Source of the DNA: Chryseobacterium sp. 7
GTDB taxonomy: Bacteria; Bacteroidota; Bacteroidia; Flavobacteriales; Weeksellaceae
Reading direction: 5' to 3'
Assembly (NCBI RefSeq): GCF_003663845.1
Contig: NZ_RCCA01000001.1
Coordinates: 1,178,001 to 1,242,000, forward strand
DNA length: 64,000 bases
Position numbers and translations under genes: made by a program. Below are positions 40,301-48,091 of this stretch, one piece after another. How positions within the stretch are numbered: position 1 is the first letter of the stretch; each line of letters opens with the position of its first letter. The notes beneath the pieces are model-generated. The model did no database searches, was not told the origin of the DNA, and saw only the letters and a program-made list of their open reading frames with translations.

Positions 40301-42061
40301 GCAACCAATGCTACCAATACGGCTTCTTTTACAGCAGATAAAAGTTTCCTTCTGTTTGGTGATAATAACAAATCCCTTACCTGGAATGGTACCAACAGTA
40401 TCGTATACTCCGGCACCAGTCTGATGAGGCTGAACAGGGTATGGCGCGTAAAAGAGACAGGTACGATAAGTACGGTTTATCTGCAGGTACCTGGAAACAC
40501 CAGTACGGCAGCAGTTACGGATAAACTTCCTGTACCTAGGAACTCAGTGACCGATCCTATCTATATGGTAGTAGCCAATTCGGCATCCGGAGGATCTTTC
40601 AACAATCCTGTGGTTGTGCCTATGATTCCTAACGGTACAGACTGGACGGTGACCTATGATTTCACAGATGGTGATTATTACACATTTGCCACAGTGGCAA
40701 CGTGTCTGGCACCCGGAGGTAATTCAGATGGATTAACCTCTTGGTATCGTGCAGATAATAAAAGCAATGGCACTATAGCTGTAACCAACGGTACCATGGT
40801 AGATGAAACGGGCAATTACCTGCTCACCCGTAATGGTACAGGTACAGCAACCGTGAATGCCGGTACACCTGCAAGCAACTATAATAAAACACTTGCATTG
40901 GCTTCAGGAGCTTTCCTGCAAACAGGCAGCACTTTAAGTGAAACAGCTATAACAGCCAACAATGCAGGTACACTTTATGGAGTGGCATTGGGTATCAATA
41001 GTACCGGGTTATTCGGGCTTTCCCGCTCAAACTATGACCTAGCAGGTGTTTTTGGTGTTGCAAGCTTTGGTAACTTAGGCGTTCCAAATACCGGAACCCC
41101 CGTTGCGAACGCTCCAAACTTCTGGAGCACTGTTCAGAACAATGGAATAACCTATGGAAGCGTTAATGGTACAACAGCTACCGGTACTGCCAATAATGTA
41201 ACACTATTAGCTAATAGTACGAACAGTCTGCGTGTAGGCGCCTATTATGCTACCACGACACTGACACCGGGTAACAATACCTTCATGGAAGCATTCAGTT
41301 ATAACCGTGCGTTATCAACTGCCGAGCAGCAGGTATTGAATAGCTATCTGGCAATTAAAAACGGCCAGACACTGCCACACAACTATTACAGTCCTGCTTA
41401 CGATGGTACTAATGCATTAGCTACAACCATTTATGATATTACCGCACCTTACAGTAACAGGATATTCGGAGTAGGGAATGATATATCGGGCTGTCTTGCT
41501 CAAAATCAGTCCACTTCGTCCTTAACAGGCGGTATGCTGAAAATAAGCATAGAAGGGGCTATCGCAGCTGAGAACAGCGGGCTACAATCCAGTTGGCTGC
41601 AAGATAGAAGCTATATTGTGATGGGTGATGACAATGGACTATTGACCTGGTCAACAGCCAATAAGCCAAGTACCTTAGCAGGTAATACCTGTGTGAACAG
41701 GATAGCTAGACAATGGAAAGTAACAGCTACGGGTAATAATCCGGACGTGTTTATTACTGTTGCGGGAGATTATAATGGCAATACTAATCCTGGTGCGGCT
41801 ACGTCAAAGCTCCCATCATTGTTTTCAGGTAACAGTGTATATATGATCATTAGTGACAAAGCTGACTTTACAGACCCAACTGCTGTACAGACAGAGGTTG
41901 TGATGACGTACAATACAACTTCCAAAGAATGGGAAGCAGCAGGAAATACTTTTGTTGCAGGTACTACAAGATACATCACATTTATCCAAAGACCTGCAGT
42001 GTGCGGTAAACAATATATTATTACCAATCGTGCAACAAGTACACAGCAACTCAAACACTAA
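34337..42061 (+). CDS. Giant exported repeat protein with PA14-like and DUF8202-like units
   Basis: The 2574-residue protein has a signal peptide (ending NLFYAQ). A PA14-like domain (about 37-155) is followed by repeated units, each with a lectin-like (LamG/concanavalin) part (for example LSAWYQSDDNALAVN and WNDLSGNGN), an xxINSYLAIKYGITL segment, and a FGIGRDDCSxLNQKQS motif. This motif occurs near residues 466, 898, 1523, 1953 and 2377. Unit joints read PGGV/PGGN (about 637, 1061, 1680, 2125), and a second PA14-like domain lies at about 1080-1245. The protein ends at CGKQYIITNRATSTQQ without a recognisable type IX sorting domain. It is probably a surface adhesin or glycan-binding protein. 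Its GC content looks higher than that of its neighbours. Confidence 0.9.
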   Translation: MKYKLKYIYSLFIILIGVTANLFYAQYPGGVSSGTTRGYKVDYYNGTFSAETQFGAGTANAVPGNMGYTNKISGTEFNNIDADYYGMEYTGTLEITTSGNYTFQIAADDRAWLFIDNSLVLSAQNGTTSANVVNLTAGDHTIRFKYYELGGANSASLQLTAVPAGAIGFTLPADVDGRFVRTDNSKLTAWYKASDLAVTANYGGAGVDKINAWLNKAPDYAGNGDMTYISSSNGSSSTSVNTQINFNPGVPFDGDDFFGVSASQKGLSYRGATKSIFTVANYTSGTGQTAWLFLHTNTTTTGQTPIANSYFGTYKTSNGTQTAIQGSGAATTSAWTAYEPKLLTGSLGQVLGAAAPSNTNPLFASANGMNGTSVNALSNVVSNASYNLRFGTTTDPGAGAISTARIPEAIYYPFKLSTTQEQQVNSYLAIKYGITLAHDYLNTLGTPIYNVTTTTPSNNGLYINRVFGIGRELVAEGLNQKQSQSQMTSTTGYDFLVVSKDTSITTTNVLNNGVLADGNYLLMGDNNGALTVNAAPATTPTALASSCVVNALNRMWKVQNTGAVTNVTLQAGSATSGSFLFPASAANVSIWIDATGTGNFTNATVVSASSVTTDGIATFKGVNLPNGSVFTFGWSLTSPGGVSTGLTLWTKADDSNLAVGNVGIWADFSPNKNNLSRAAGSGMTKVDNKFNYNPSVYFGGGDDYYTSSINSLGMNGINKYAEFYVLTGKGGFTSGAQYDNIITLGGNTHRWENSVVGLSGGSYGVYGTGTASSATGSGVVPTMNNLGLYTHSADGTNAILRTNGVIRGTTATSANLSLSGNFRIGTDVDGGDSNWNNFYVPELIVYNTNLSATQITQINSYLGIKYSIPLADGTSTDYLASDGITKPWIADANYKYGVFGIGRDDCSGLNQRQSKAYVDGTDNVAFGLTTLATTNAANTGSFAANKQFIMIANDNGVFSATTANVPPTYASCNAARYVRSWKVKNTGAVTNMLQVTVGDTTNKIPANWNKVALAVDTDGDGNFATGTTAFFYATNILGGVATFDNVVLNDGVVFTVVSTIGYPGGVSKPTGTSIAATIAGVDYMNGLAYKMYRTNGTSNRNLGTIPFTDGANGDILSSTGYLNNTASFSAFAAAKGGASDLTNFGVELTGKLNITNTLSTYRFQLTGDDQAYFEIKNSSGTLMSVPLTITANATTASATDISLPAGLYDIIVRGANNGGAANFDLKWSTNSGGAYTAIPDNMFLIPAAAVGLSAWYQSDDNALAVNADGANLNTLAWNDLSGNGNTVIGNGDPTYYYTTSNNTGIGGIRNYNPSIYFTKDWFYRSGYLNGFAYGRTAKSIFATGSNNNNTTNGETMYSAFGRDNGTGTNFGITRLSGGNLQLFTASNNLNEGTAFYNSANYTTDIISGQLSSAGLGKIYANGASRLSATLPTPAFNTQFNDNDQLQVGSGPDYSGRNYAGNLNEIVYYPWELSALERQKVNSYLAIKWGITLDQTTPTNYIASDGSTVWNASLNADFNLDITGIGRDDCGNLNQKQSTSTDGGDIISIGRGSIAANNLVNTNTFTNNLNFMMFGHNANVFTTNTNTMPATLAGCYVKVDREWLVQSTGTPGSVNVEVGKNGLLSINAANYKPVLLITDIQGNYTNAAIVNVTRVYQGKAYFDNVTQLTNGKYFTLAYINAAPGGVTTNMTTWFNVDYDLFTDAAQTQYVAADGDPVASINNMKFGAAFSSVNQVNASYNPLYKPGTFNYNTGVLFDGINDVLASTSNINSSDYRSTTAMTSVFSGKVASSTGQVFWFHDNNGAGTVKTSLERTKAYWSNSTANILPRNPALTVPEIYSFANSTSGSWRLYSNLNTVGTGTSNNTDVQNVSGRFRIGNDNLSGAGSPANFYLGEFVIYSDDKGAATSLDMRKIHSYMATKYGFTLDKTAMGTQYIASNGTPTYTDGNYWNRITGIGRDDCSALEQKQSFSQEAVGAMVKISNDAVNGMAATNATNTASFTADKSFLLFGDNNKSLTWNGTNSIVYSGTSLMRLNRVWRVKETGTISTVYLQVPGNTSTAAVTDKLPVPRNSVTDPIYMVVANSASGGSFNNPVVVPMIPNGTDWTVTYDFTDGDYYTFATVATCLAPGGNSDGLTSWYRADNKSNGTIAVTNGTMVDETGNYLLTRNGTGTATVNAGTPASNYNKTLALASGAFLQTGSTLSETAITANNAGTLYGVALGINSTGLFGLSRSNYDLAGVFGVASFGNLGVPNTGTPVANAPNFWSTVQNNGITYGSVNGTTATGTANNVTLLANSTNSLRVGAYYATTTLTPGNNTFMEAFSYNRALSTAEQQVLNSYLAIKNGQTLPHNYYSPAYDGTNALATTIYDITAPYSNRIFGVGNDISGCLAQNQSTSSLTGGMLKISIEGAIAAENSGLQSSWLQDRSYIVMGDDNGLLTWSTANKPSTLAGNTCVNRIARQWKVTATGNNPDVFITVAGDYNGNTNPGAATSKLPSLFSGNSVYMIISDKADFTDPTAVQTEVVMTYNTTSKEWEAAGNTFVAGTTRYITFIQRPAVCGKQYIITNRATSTQQLKH

Positions 42062-42096
42062 TATATTGTATAAGATTCTAATTTTAGTTTAAGAGA

Positions 42097-42140
42097 GTAT
42101 CCTTTTTGGGGCTATCATGAAAAATAGCCCCGAAATGATA
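42097..42140 (+). terminator. Terminator-like hairpin after the giant gene
   Basis: GGGGCTAT at 42108-42115 pairs with ATAGCCCC at 42124-42131, and outer GTATC/GATAC extends the structure. No clean T run follows. Confidence 0.6.
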
Positions 42141-42204
42141 CTTGTAATGTAAAAGACACTAAAAGAGGAATCGTATAAAAATTGACGGTTAAAAATATAC
42201 TTCA

Positions 42205-42414
42205 ATGATAGAACCTTGTAATCTGATAGGAAAGACAAGAGAAGAAATTTTAGACTTGCTGAAAAACAGAGAGTTTAATAATCGTTATTCAGACGAATGG
42301 ATTGTGTGTCTTGGTAGAAATTATATGGGAAGAAAAAGACTTTTATATCTGTTTTTTGAAAATAATATAATTAAAGGATACTGTATCGTAACTAAAAACT
42401 TGTGGAACAAATAA
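42205..42414 (+). CDS. Small conserved Chryseobacterium-type protein
   Basis: The 69-residue protein has the form MIEPCNLIGKTREEILDLLK, then WIVCLGRNYMGRKRLLYLFFENNIIKGY. I recall many similar short proteins (CxLIGKTKEEIL...) in Chryseobacterium genomes, always without assigned function. It is the first of three small same-strand genes. The following gene starts 11 bp after its stop, if the ATG start of that gene is used. Confidence 0.68.
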   Translation: MIEPCNLIGKTREEILDLLKNREFNNRYSDEWIVCLGRNYMGRKRLLYLFFENNIIKGYCIVTKNLWNK

Positions 42415-42425
42415 AAAAGCAAAAT

Positions 42426-42863
42426 ATGATTGATTTTAAAGATATACATATAGGAAATCTCATTGAAATCAAATGGAAAGAAAAAGAAATTGCTATAGAA
42501 AGGACCTGTAATTTTTTCAAATGCTCAGAAGAGGAAGTAGGCAAGATGTTTCTTCATGCTTCTATGGATACTGAAGCATTATTAAAATGGAGTAAGCTTC
42601 TGGAATATGACTTTTTCAGAATATACAGTGGGCATCTTATTTTATATTCCCCAGCTACATCTTCAAACTGCAATACTCTTAAAGAAAAAAAGCCATCACT
42701 TATACCAGAATTCAGAAAAAATATTTATAACAAAGAAATAATAGATTTTATTCTGGAACTCATTGTACATGATAAAAAAACGAAACAGCAGGTCATTGAT
42801 GAATATAATATTCCTAAAACAACTCTTTACAAATGGCTCAGTAAATATAAAAACAAACAATAA
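42426..42863 (+). CDS. HTH protein, transposase-OrfA-like C-terminus
   Basis: I start at ATG 42426 (MIDFKDIHIGNLIEIKW); the frame is open to a GTG at 42402 inside the previous gene. The protein has about 145 residues. The N-terminal part (IERTCNFFKCSEEEVGKMF, LLKWSKLLEYDFFRIYSGHLILYSP) looks like a Cro/XRE-type regulator and recurs in many paralogues of this genus. The C-terminal part (TKQQVIDEYNIPKTTLYKWLSKYK) is a helix-turn-helix like IS3 OrfA. It binds DNA by inference; it lacks any catalytic domain. Confidence 0.75.
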   Translation: MIDFKDIHIGNLIEIKWKEKEIAIERTCNFFKCSEEEVGKMFLHASMDTEALLKWSKLLEYDFFRIYSGHLILYSPATSSNCNTLKEKKPSLIPEFRKNIYNKEIIDFILELIVHDKKTKQQVIDEYNIPKTTLYKWLSKYKNKQ

Positions 42864-42875
42864 TTCTAAAAAATT

Positions 42876-43211
42876 ATGAAAAATACACCTAATTATTCCA
42901 AAATTTATAAAGATCTTATCTTGACCAAATATCCCGAAAAGTGGAATGCTTGTGAGAAATTCCTCACCAAAGATCCTCTTTCTGTATTGGATGTAATCAA
43001 AATTAACAATATTCTTTTCAGTAATAAATCCAATAAAGAAGTATTAGATTTTAACCAGAGGCATAAATCTTATACCCGGACTACCGTATTTGAGATCCTG
43101 GATTTTCAGAAAAAAAACAAACTTAATAATACTCAGCTGGCAGAACATTTTAAAATGAGCAGGAATACAATTACAAAATGGAGAAAAATATTCTTTGCAG
43201 AAGAATGTTAA
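42876..43211 (+). CDS. HTH protein, second of the pair
   Basis: The 111-residue protein ends in a helix-turn-helix (LNNTQLAEHFKMSRNTITKWRKIFF). The N-terminal half (YSKIYKDLILTKYPEKW, SVLDVIKINNILF) belongs to a family that I recall as many paralogues in Chryseobacterium, often next to the preceding type. The two proteins may work together as regulators. Function unknown. Confidence 0.75.
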   Translation: MKNTPNYSKIYKDLILTKYPEKWNACEKFLTKDPLSVLDVIKINNILFSNKSNKEVLDFNQRHKSYTRTTVFEILDFQKKNKLNNTQLAEHFKMSRNTITKWRKIFFAEEC

Positions 43212-43641
43212 ATATTGATCAGTGATAATATTCTCAATTCTCATAGCGAATATCCGTATGTTTAAAAACAACATGCGGTTGATTTCCATAACCCATTGAG
43301 GCAAGCTAAAGAAAAAGGATATAGAGAGAGGAAAAGTTCAAGATTTCAAAATATCCTCAATTCTTTTGTTGAAAAAAACTGATTTAAATAAAAAAAATTA
43401 GCCACCCTTTTAACCATATCAAAAGTAAAAACCTACGAAAATAAATCTTTGTTCATATAAATTGATATTTTATGGTTAGCTGGCTTTTCGATCAAATATA
43501 ATTAATTCTTTTTTGTCAAATATTTTTTCAGAAAATTTCCACATGTAAACACTAGCTTAATTTTTTATATTTAATAAATTCAAACAATAAATGAAAGTAC
43601 ATTATTTAACAAGTAATAGTGAAAATAAGCTTAACTAAATT
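43212..43641. other. Intergenic region, no gene seen
   Basis: The 430-bp AT-rich stretch holds a partial inverted repeat: AGCCA...AACCATA near 43400-43418 and TATGGTTAGCTGGCT near 43471-43485. No ORF is supported. It probably holds the upstream region of the next gene. Confidence 0.5.
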
Positions 43642-44564
43642 TTGAAGAAAACAGAAATGAAAAAAATTATCAGTCTTAAAGATTATGGAAATACTGGCAA
43701 GGATGCATTGGATATACAAAATAAAATAAGAGAGAACCTAGGAAAGACAATTTTTAGTTTCCAAGAATTCCAAACTTTACAGTTTCAAGCTCTAAGGCAA
43801 ATCTCTGATGTGAGAAGATCTGTTAAAAATCAGCCCGATTCCATTAATAGGGCTATTCATAAAGTAATGTTGCACTTTGACTTTCCAAAAACAGTTGTTA
43901 AAAAGCTTAATGTACAAAATCAATTTGAAGACATAAAGCCTAAAAGAGAGGAAACTAAAGAGAAATTAAAGATTATTTAGTTCCAATTGAAAAAATAGTT
44001 GGGACAACTCATGTGAGTTATATAGGAAAAAGATGGTTAGATCTACTATACAACATGAAACGTTTTAGTGATTATTATAATGTAAATAATTTTTTAAGTT
44101 TTACTGAAACAGAAAATTTTACTAGAAGTGGAATTTACTATATAAGATATGGAGATCTTTATTTTACTGGTGGAGGTAATCATAGAACTTGTCAAGCAAA
44201 ATTCAGTAATTTAACATATATAAAAACAGATTTAATTGAATATATTTTTGATGTAAAGATGTTTGATATATTTAATTTCCTTATTGAAGAGAATTTAATG
44301 CCAATAATAAAAGAAGGTGGGCATGGTAGATACTATCGGTTTAGTTCTTGGAAAATTTATATGAATTCAAAAGAATATTATTTTCAATCTTTTGAGGCTA
44401 TTGAGAAGTTTGTAAAATATTATAAAGATTATTCTCCAAGTTTTTTAAATAATATTGTAGCTAAATTGTCAAAACAAGAAATTCTTTTTTTGTACAATGA
44501 GCAAAAGGATTATGCTCATCTTAAAAGTACTATTATACTACATAAATTAAATAATAGAAAATAA
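43642..44564 (+). pseudogene. Unknown protein of about 308 residues, split by a frameshift
   Basis: Frames 43642-43980 and 44013-44564 join into one protein if one A is added to the AAA run at 43968-43970: the text then runs EKLKDYLVPIEKIVGTTHVS and on into YIGKRWLDLLYNMKRFSDYY. The second part contains YYIRYGDLYFTGGGNHRTCQ, which recalls the GxHR loop of ParB/Srx-like nucleases and DndB, and an early VPIEKIVGT also fits that fold; this is a weak resemblance. No signal peptide is present. Very AT-rich, it is probably an accessory gene. Confidence 0.55.
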
Positions 44565-44593
44565 TAGTCCCCCTTTTGATCCCCTAAAAATCA

Positions 44594-44631
44594 AAAACCT
44601 CTGAAAATCAAAAAGATTTCAGAGGTTTTTT
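44594..44631. terminator. Bidirectional terminator between the unknown gene and tRNA-Leu
   Basis: AAAACCTCTGAAAATC and GATTTCAGAGGTTTTTT form a long stem with A run to the left and T run to the right. It would end both the plus-strand gene and the minus-strand tRNA. The right arm and the next bases are shared with 8977-8998. Confidence 0.85.
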
Positions 44632-44632
44632 G

Positions 44633-44712
44633 TACCCAGGACCGGGATCGAACCGGTACTCCTAAGAACTGGTGTTTGAGACCAGCGCGTCTACCAATTC
44701 CGCCACCTGGGC
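44633..44712 (-). tRNA. tRNA-Leu (anticodon CAA)
   Basis: Read on the minus strand, the gene starts GCCCAGGTGGCGGAATTGG, has an anticodon stem CTGGT/ACCAG around the loop CTCAAAC (anticodon CAA, codon UUG), a 12-nt variable region, a T arm with GGTTCGATCCC, and an acceptor end CCTGGGT plus A73. The 80-nt length and the G1-U72 pair fit leucine tRNAs. CCA is not encoded. Confidence 0.95.
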
Positions 44713-44805
44713 TTGATGTTGAATCCAAACGTGATGTCTGTTTCAAATTGGTGTGCAAATATAGGAACTTTTTTCAATGTTCAAAAACTTTTTGAAGAAA
44801 AAATT

Positions 44806-45573
44806 TTAAAAATTAAGTTCCAAACCATCGTAGGCAAGGTGTATTCCGGCCGGAAGCTGCTTATCTTCAATATCATGCAATCCTAAATGATGACTGATGT
44901 GTGTTAGAAATAATTGCTTAGGTTTTAGCTCTTCAAACAGCTTAATAACATCCGGAAGAATAAAATGGGCAGGATGGGGATCAAATTTCCTGATACAGTT
45001 TAAGATCAGGACATCCAGATCTTTCAGTTTTTCCTTTTCCGTTTCAGAAATAAATCCGGCATCCGTAATGTAGGCCAGCTTTTTAAATTTATACCCGAAA
45101 ACAGTAATTTTATAGTGAATCACTTCCACAGGAGTGATTTCGGTATCCAGTACTTGGAAAGGTTTATTTTCAATTTCGTGAAGTTCAAAAGCGGGTGCAC
45201 CAGGATATCTTACATCTGCAAAGGCGTAAGGAAATCTGTTTTTTATTTCTTGAGCAACCCTTGAATAGCAGTACAACGGAACATCTTTTCCACTTTTAAA
45301 AATCAGTGGGCGCATATCATCCAGCCCGATCACATGGTCATTATGCTCATGGGTAATCAGCGCAATGTCTACGTTATGTTCTTGGTTGGTAAGCATTTGC
45401 TGCCTGAAATCCGGACCGCAGTCGATCAGTATTTTTTTATTTTCCTCCGTAGTTACCATCACGGAAGAGCGTAAACGTTTGTCTTTGGGGTTTTCGGAAG
45501 TACACACTTCACATGTACAGCCTATAACGGGTACACCTTGAGAAGTACCAGTTCCTAAAAATTTCAACTTCAT
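44806..45573 (-). CDS. MBL-fold metallohydrolase, PhnP-like
   Basis: I start at ATG 45573 (MKLKFLGTGTSQG), as the family begins there; the frame is open to 45621. The protein has about 255 residues. The metal ligands are visible: ALITHEHNDHVIGLDD, CGPDFR, ITDAGF, and LTHISHHLG. The early CTCEVC pair is the zinc knuckle region of PhnP-type proteins. PhnP cleaves cyclic phosphodiesters; the substrate here is not known. It is divergent from the gene at 45628. Confidence 0.9.
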   Translation of the reverse strand: MKLKFLGTGTSQGVPVIGCTCEVCTSENPKDKRLRSSVMVTTEENKKILIDCGPDFRQQMLTNQEHNVDIALITHEHNDHVIGLDDMRPLIFKSGKDVPLYCYSRVAQEIKNRFPYAFADVRYPGAPAFELHEIENKPFQVLDTEITPVEVIHYKITVFGYKFKKLAYITDAGFISETEKEKLKDLDVLILNCIRKFDPHPAHFILPDVIKLFEELKPKQLFLTHISHHLGLHDIEDKQLPAGIHLAYDGLELNF

Positions 45574-45627
45574 TTTGTTTTGAGGTTGGTTTAATTTTGG
45601 TAAATTTACAAAAAATTTCATGTCCTA

Positions 45628-47055
45628 ATGTATCAGAAACTAACTCCTAAACAAAAAGCATTAACAATTAATCTAGATCCTACTATTTATGGTACTTTCG
45701 CAGAAATTGGAGCAGGGCAGGAGACTGTTCGCCACTTTTTTAGAGCAGGGGGAGCTTCCGGTACGATTGCTAAGGCGATGTCTGCTTATGACAAAGATTT
45801 TAGTGATGCCATCTACGGAAAGGAAGTAAAAAACAGGTACGTTACCCAAAACAGGCTTCGCAAAATGCTTCGATATGAAGTAGCTTTGATTGAAGAGAGA
45901 ATTTCAAGAGATAATAATCCTGATAGAAAATTCTTTTCTTATGCCAATACGGTAACTACCATCAATTTTGATAAGACTGTAAGAGGCCACGGTTGGGTAG
46001 GGATTCGTTTTCAAACTAAAGAAAATGAAGATTACAATGAGATTGTAATTCACGTAAAATTCAAAGAAAATGATGCTACTCTTCAGCAGGAAACCTTAGG
46101 AAATCTGGGAGTAAACCTTATTTTCGGAGCCTTCCATTATTTTGACAATCCAAGAACTTTAGTAGAATCTCTTTACGATGATATTGCAAAAGATAATCTG
46201 GAAATTGACATGATTGACTTTAGCGGACCAGCTTTTGCCTATGTTGATAACAGACTGATGTCTCTTCAATTGGTAAAAAACGGAATGACTGATGCCGTGA
46301 TCTTCAATTCTGAAGGAAACAACATGCTTCCGGCTGATGTATTGTACAAGAAAAATATTTTCGCGGTAAGAGGAAGTTTCAGGCCGGTAACAAAAGTGAA
46401 CATTGATATGCTTAAAAATGGTATGGATATGTTCTTCAAAGATGCTACCTGTACCCATGAAGAAACAGAGGTTCTTATCGAAATCACCATTTCCAATCTG
46501 AGAGCAGACGGAGATATTGATGAAAGAGATTTCCTTGATAGAGTAGACATTCTCGGAAAACTGGGATACACTGTTATTATTTCAAATTTCTCCGAATATT
46601 ACAGACTGATAGATTATTTCGCGTCTTACACAAGTGGAGACATTGGTGTAGCGATGGGAGTAAATAATATGCTGATGGTATTTGATGAGAAATATTATCA
46701 AAACCTGTCAGGAGGAATTCTGGAAGCATTCGGGAAGTTTTTCAGAAACGGAATGAGAGTATATCTGTATCCTTATAAAGATCCTGAAACACATCAATTA
46801 CTGGATTCTTCAAACCTGAAAGTAGAAGAAAATCTGAAAGAATTATACAAATATTTCAAACACAACAACCGTATTGTAGATATTACCAACTATAATCCGG
46901 AGTTCCTGGAAATCTACTCAAGAGAAATTTTGAGAAAAATTGCAGGGTGTACAAAAGGCTGGGAAACTCAGGTGCCTGAAGGCGTAGCAGAAATGATCAA
47001 AGAGCGTGGAATGTTCGGATATAAAGAAGAACTTTCCCTAAAACAATTCTCTTAA
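45628..47055 (+). CDS. Large conserved Bacteroidota protein of unknown function
   Basis: The 475-residue cytosolic protein starts LTPKQKALTINLDPTIYGTF and AEIGAGQETVRHFFRAGGASGTIAKAMSAYDK, sequence that is highly conserved in Flavobacteriia. Other strong blocks are LQQETLGNLGVNLIFGAF, RLMSLQLVKNGMTDAVIF and MGVNNMLMVFDEKYY. Databases sometimes label such proteins as TonB-dependent receptor or nicotinate-nucleotide adenylyltransferase; neither label fits, since there is no signal, barrel, or HxGH motif. The GAF-domain gene follows 13 bp downstream. Confidence 0.85.
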   Translation: MYQKLTPKQKALTINLDPTIYGTFAEIGAGQETVRHFFRAGGASGTIAKAMSAYDKDFSDAIYGKEVKNRYVTQNRLRKMLRYEVALIEERISRDNNPDRKFFSYANTVTTINFDKTVRGHGWVGIRFQTKENEDYNEIVIHVKFKENDATLQQETLGNLGVNLIFGAFHYFDNPRTLVESLYDDIAKDNLEIDMIDFSGPAFAYVDNRLMSLQLVKNGMTDAVIFNSEGNNMLPADVLYKKNIFAVRGSFRPVTKVNIDMLKNGMDMFFKDATCTHEETEVLIEITISNLRADGDIDERDFLDRVDILGKLGYTVIISNFSEYYRLIDYFASYTSGDIGVAMGVNNMLMVFDEKYYQNLSGGILEAFGKFFRNGMRVYLYPYKDPETHQLLDSSNLKVEENLKELYKYFKHNNRIVDITNYNPEFLEIYSREILRKIAGCTKGWETQVPEGVAEMIKERGMFGYKEELSLKQFS

Positions 47056-47068
47056 AAAATAAAATACA

Positions 47069-47517
47069 ATGTCAGAATTAAAGAAAAGACTTTCCTCAAT
47101 TCTTGAAAGTCCTAAACATAATACAGAAGAAAAACTTGAAAAAGTTTGCCACCTGCTGGATCAGGAAATTCCTTACTTCAACTGGACGGGTTTCTATTTC
47201 AAAAACGGAGACAAGGATGAGTTGATTTTAGGGCCTTACGTAGGAGCGCCGACAGATCATACCATTATTCCTTACGGAAAAGGAATCTGCGGTCAGGTAG
47301 CGGTTTCTAATGAAACATTTGTAGTTCCTGATGTACATGAAGAAAGCAACTATTTAAGCTGTTCTATCGATACAAAAGCAGAAATTGTAGTTCCGATTTT
47401 AAAGACGGAAAAAATATCGGTCAGATTGATATTGATTCTCATACCATTGATCCTTTCACAAAAGAAGACCGCGAATTATTAGAATGGCTTTGTAACGAAG
47501 TTTCTAAGGTTTTGTAA
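47069..47517 (+). pseudogene. GAF-domain protein, free methionine-R-sulfoxide reductase-like, frameshifted
   Basis: The frame runs well to residue 110, then breaks. Adding one T to the TTTT at 47397-47400 restores PIFKDGKNIGQIDIDSHTID and a normal end (LCNEVSKVL) at 47517, giving about 149 residues. The GAF features are FNWTGFYF, GPYVGAPTDHTIIPYGKGICG, and SIDTKAEIVVPI. Two of the three cysteines expected for the reductase remain (in GKGICG and NYLSCSI); the first is replaced (APTDH). The enzyme would repair free oxidised methionine. The single missing base is probably a sequencing error. Confidence 0.85.
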
Positions 47518-47544
47518 TTGAAACTTAATACAATTAAAATATCA

Positions 47545-47573
47545 ACTCCGGCTGAGACAGCCGGAGTCTTTTT
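47545..47573 (+). terminator. Rho-independent terminator
   Basis: ACTCCGGCTG-AGA-CAGCCGGAGT followed by CTTTTT, a perfect 10-bp GC-rich stem after the GAF gene. Confidence 0.92.
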
Positions 47574-48039
47574 ATGGATTATTAGTGGTAATCACAAACA
47601 TAATTAAAGGTTCATCACCTGTATTTTCAACAGAATGATATCCAATAGAACTTATAGCGGTAATATCTCCTTTTTGAATCGTTTTCTTACGTATGGGTCC
47701 ATCTGTTCCGGTTCTTTCACGATATTCTCCCATTCCATGCACCACAACGTACAGTTCCTCTTCGTTTCTCAAATTATGCGTGTGAAACCCGGATTCATCC
47801 CCTTTATTCAGTAAAACCATATAGGCCGCCAGACGATTATTCGCCAGTTCTTCCTGATCAAACATCTGTATCATATATACCGTTCCGTTTCCACCATACA
47901 TATGTTCACGTTTTTCCAGTCGTGCAATGGTTCTTTCCTCTTTTTCAAAAGCCATTACATACAGATTGATATGCATTGAAACTTCCTGTATAACGTGATC
48001 GAATTCTTCTCCTTCAGATAATATAACTGTACCAGACAT
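47572..48039 (-). CDS. Cupin-domain protein
   Basis: The 155-residue protein has a complete cupin: GDESGFHTHNLRNEEELYVVVHGMGEY (His, His and Glu ligands) and KGDITAISSIGYHSVENTGDEPLIMF. It is cytosolic. Small metal cupins like this bind or convert small acids or act as sensors; the sequence does not tell which. It faces the GAF gene tail to tail over a shared terminator. Confidence 0.87.
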   Translation of the reverse strand: MSGTVILSEGEEFDHVIQEVSMHINLYVMAFEKEERTIARLEKREHMYGGNGTVYMIQMFDQEELANNRLAAYMVLLNKGDESGFHTHNLRNEEELYVVVHGMGEYRERTGTDGPIRKKTIQKGDITAISSIGYHSVENTGDEPLIMFVITTNNP

Positions 48040-48091
48040 GTGAATTGAATATTTAAAGTTTAATGTTTAGGGTTTAAAGTTTTGTTGAAAA

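Noticed and set aside
43396..43486. Partial inverted repeat as insertion-sequence ends
   Set aside because: Arms are imperfect, about 90 bp apart, without coding content or target duplication.
45574..45627. Promoter for the 45628 gene
   Set aside because: TAATTTTG is present at 45592, but no -33 box lies at the right distance, so I did not call it.
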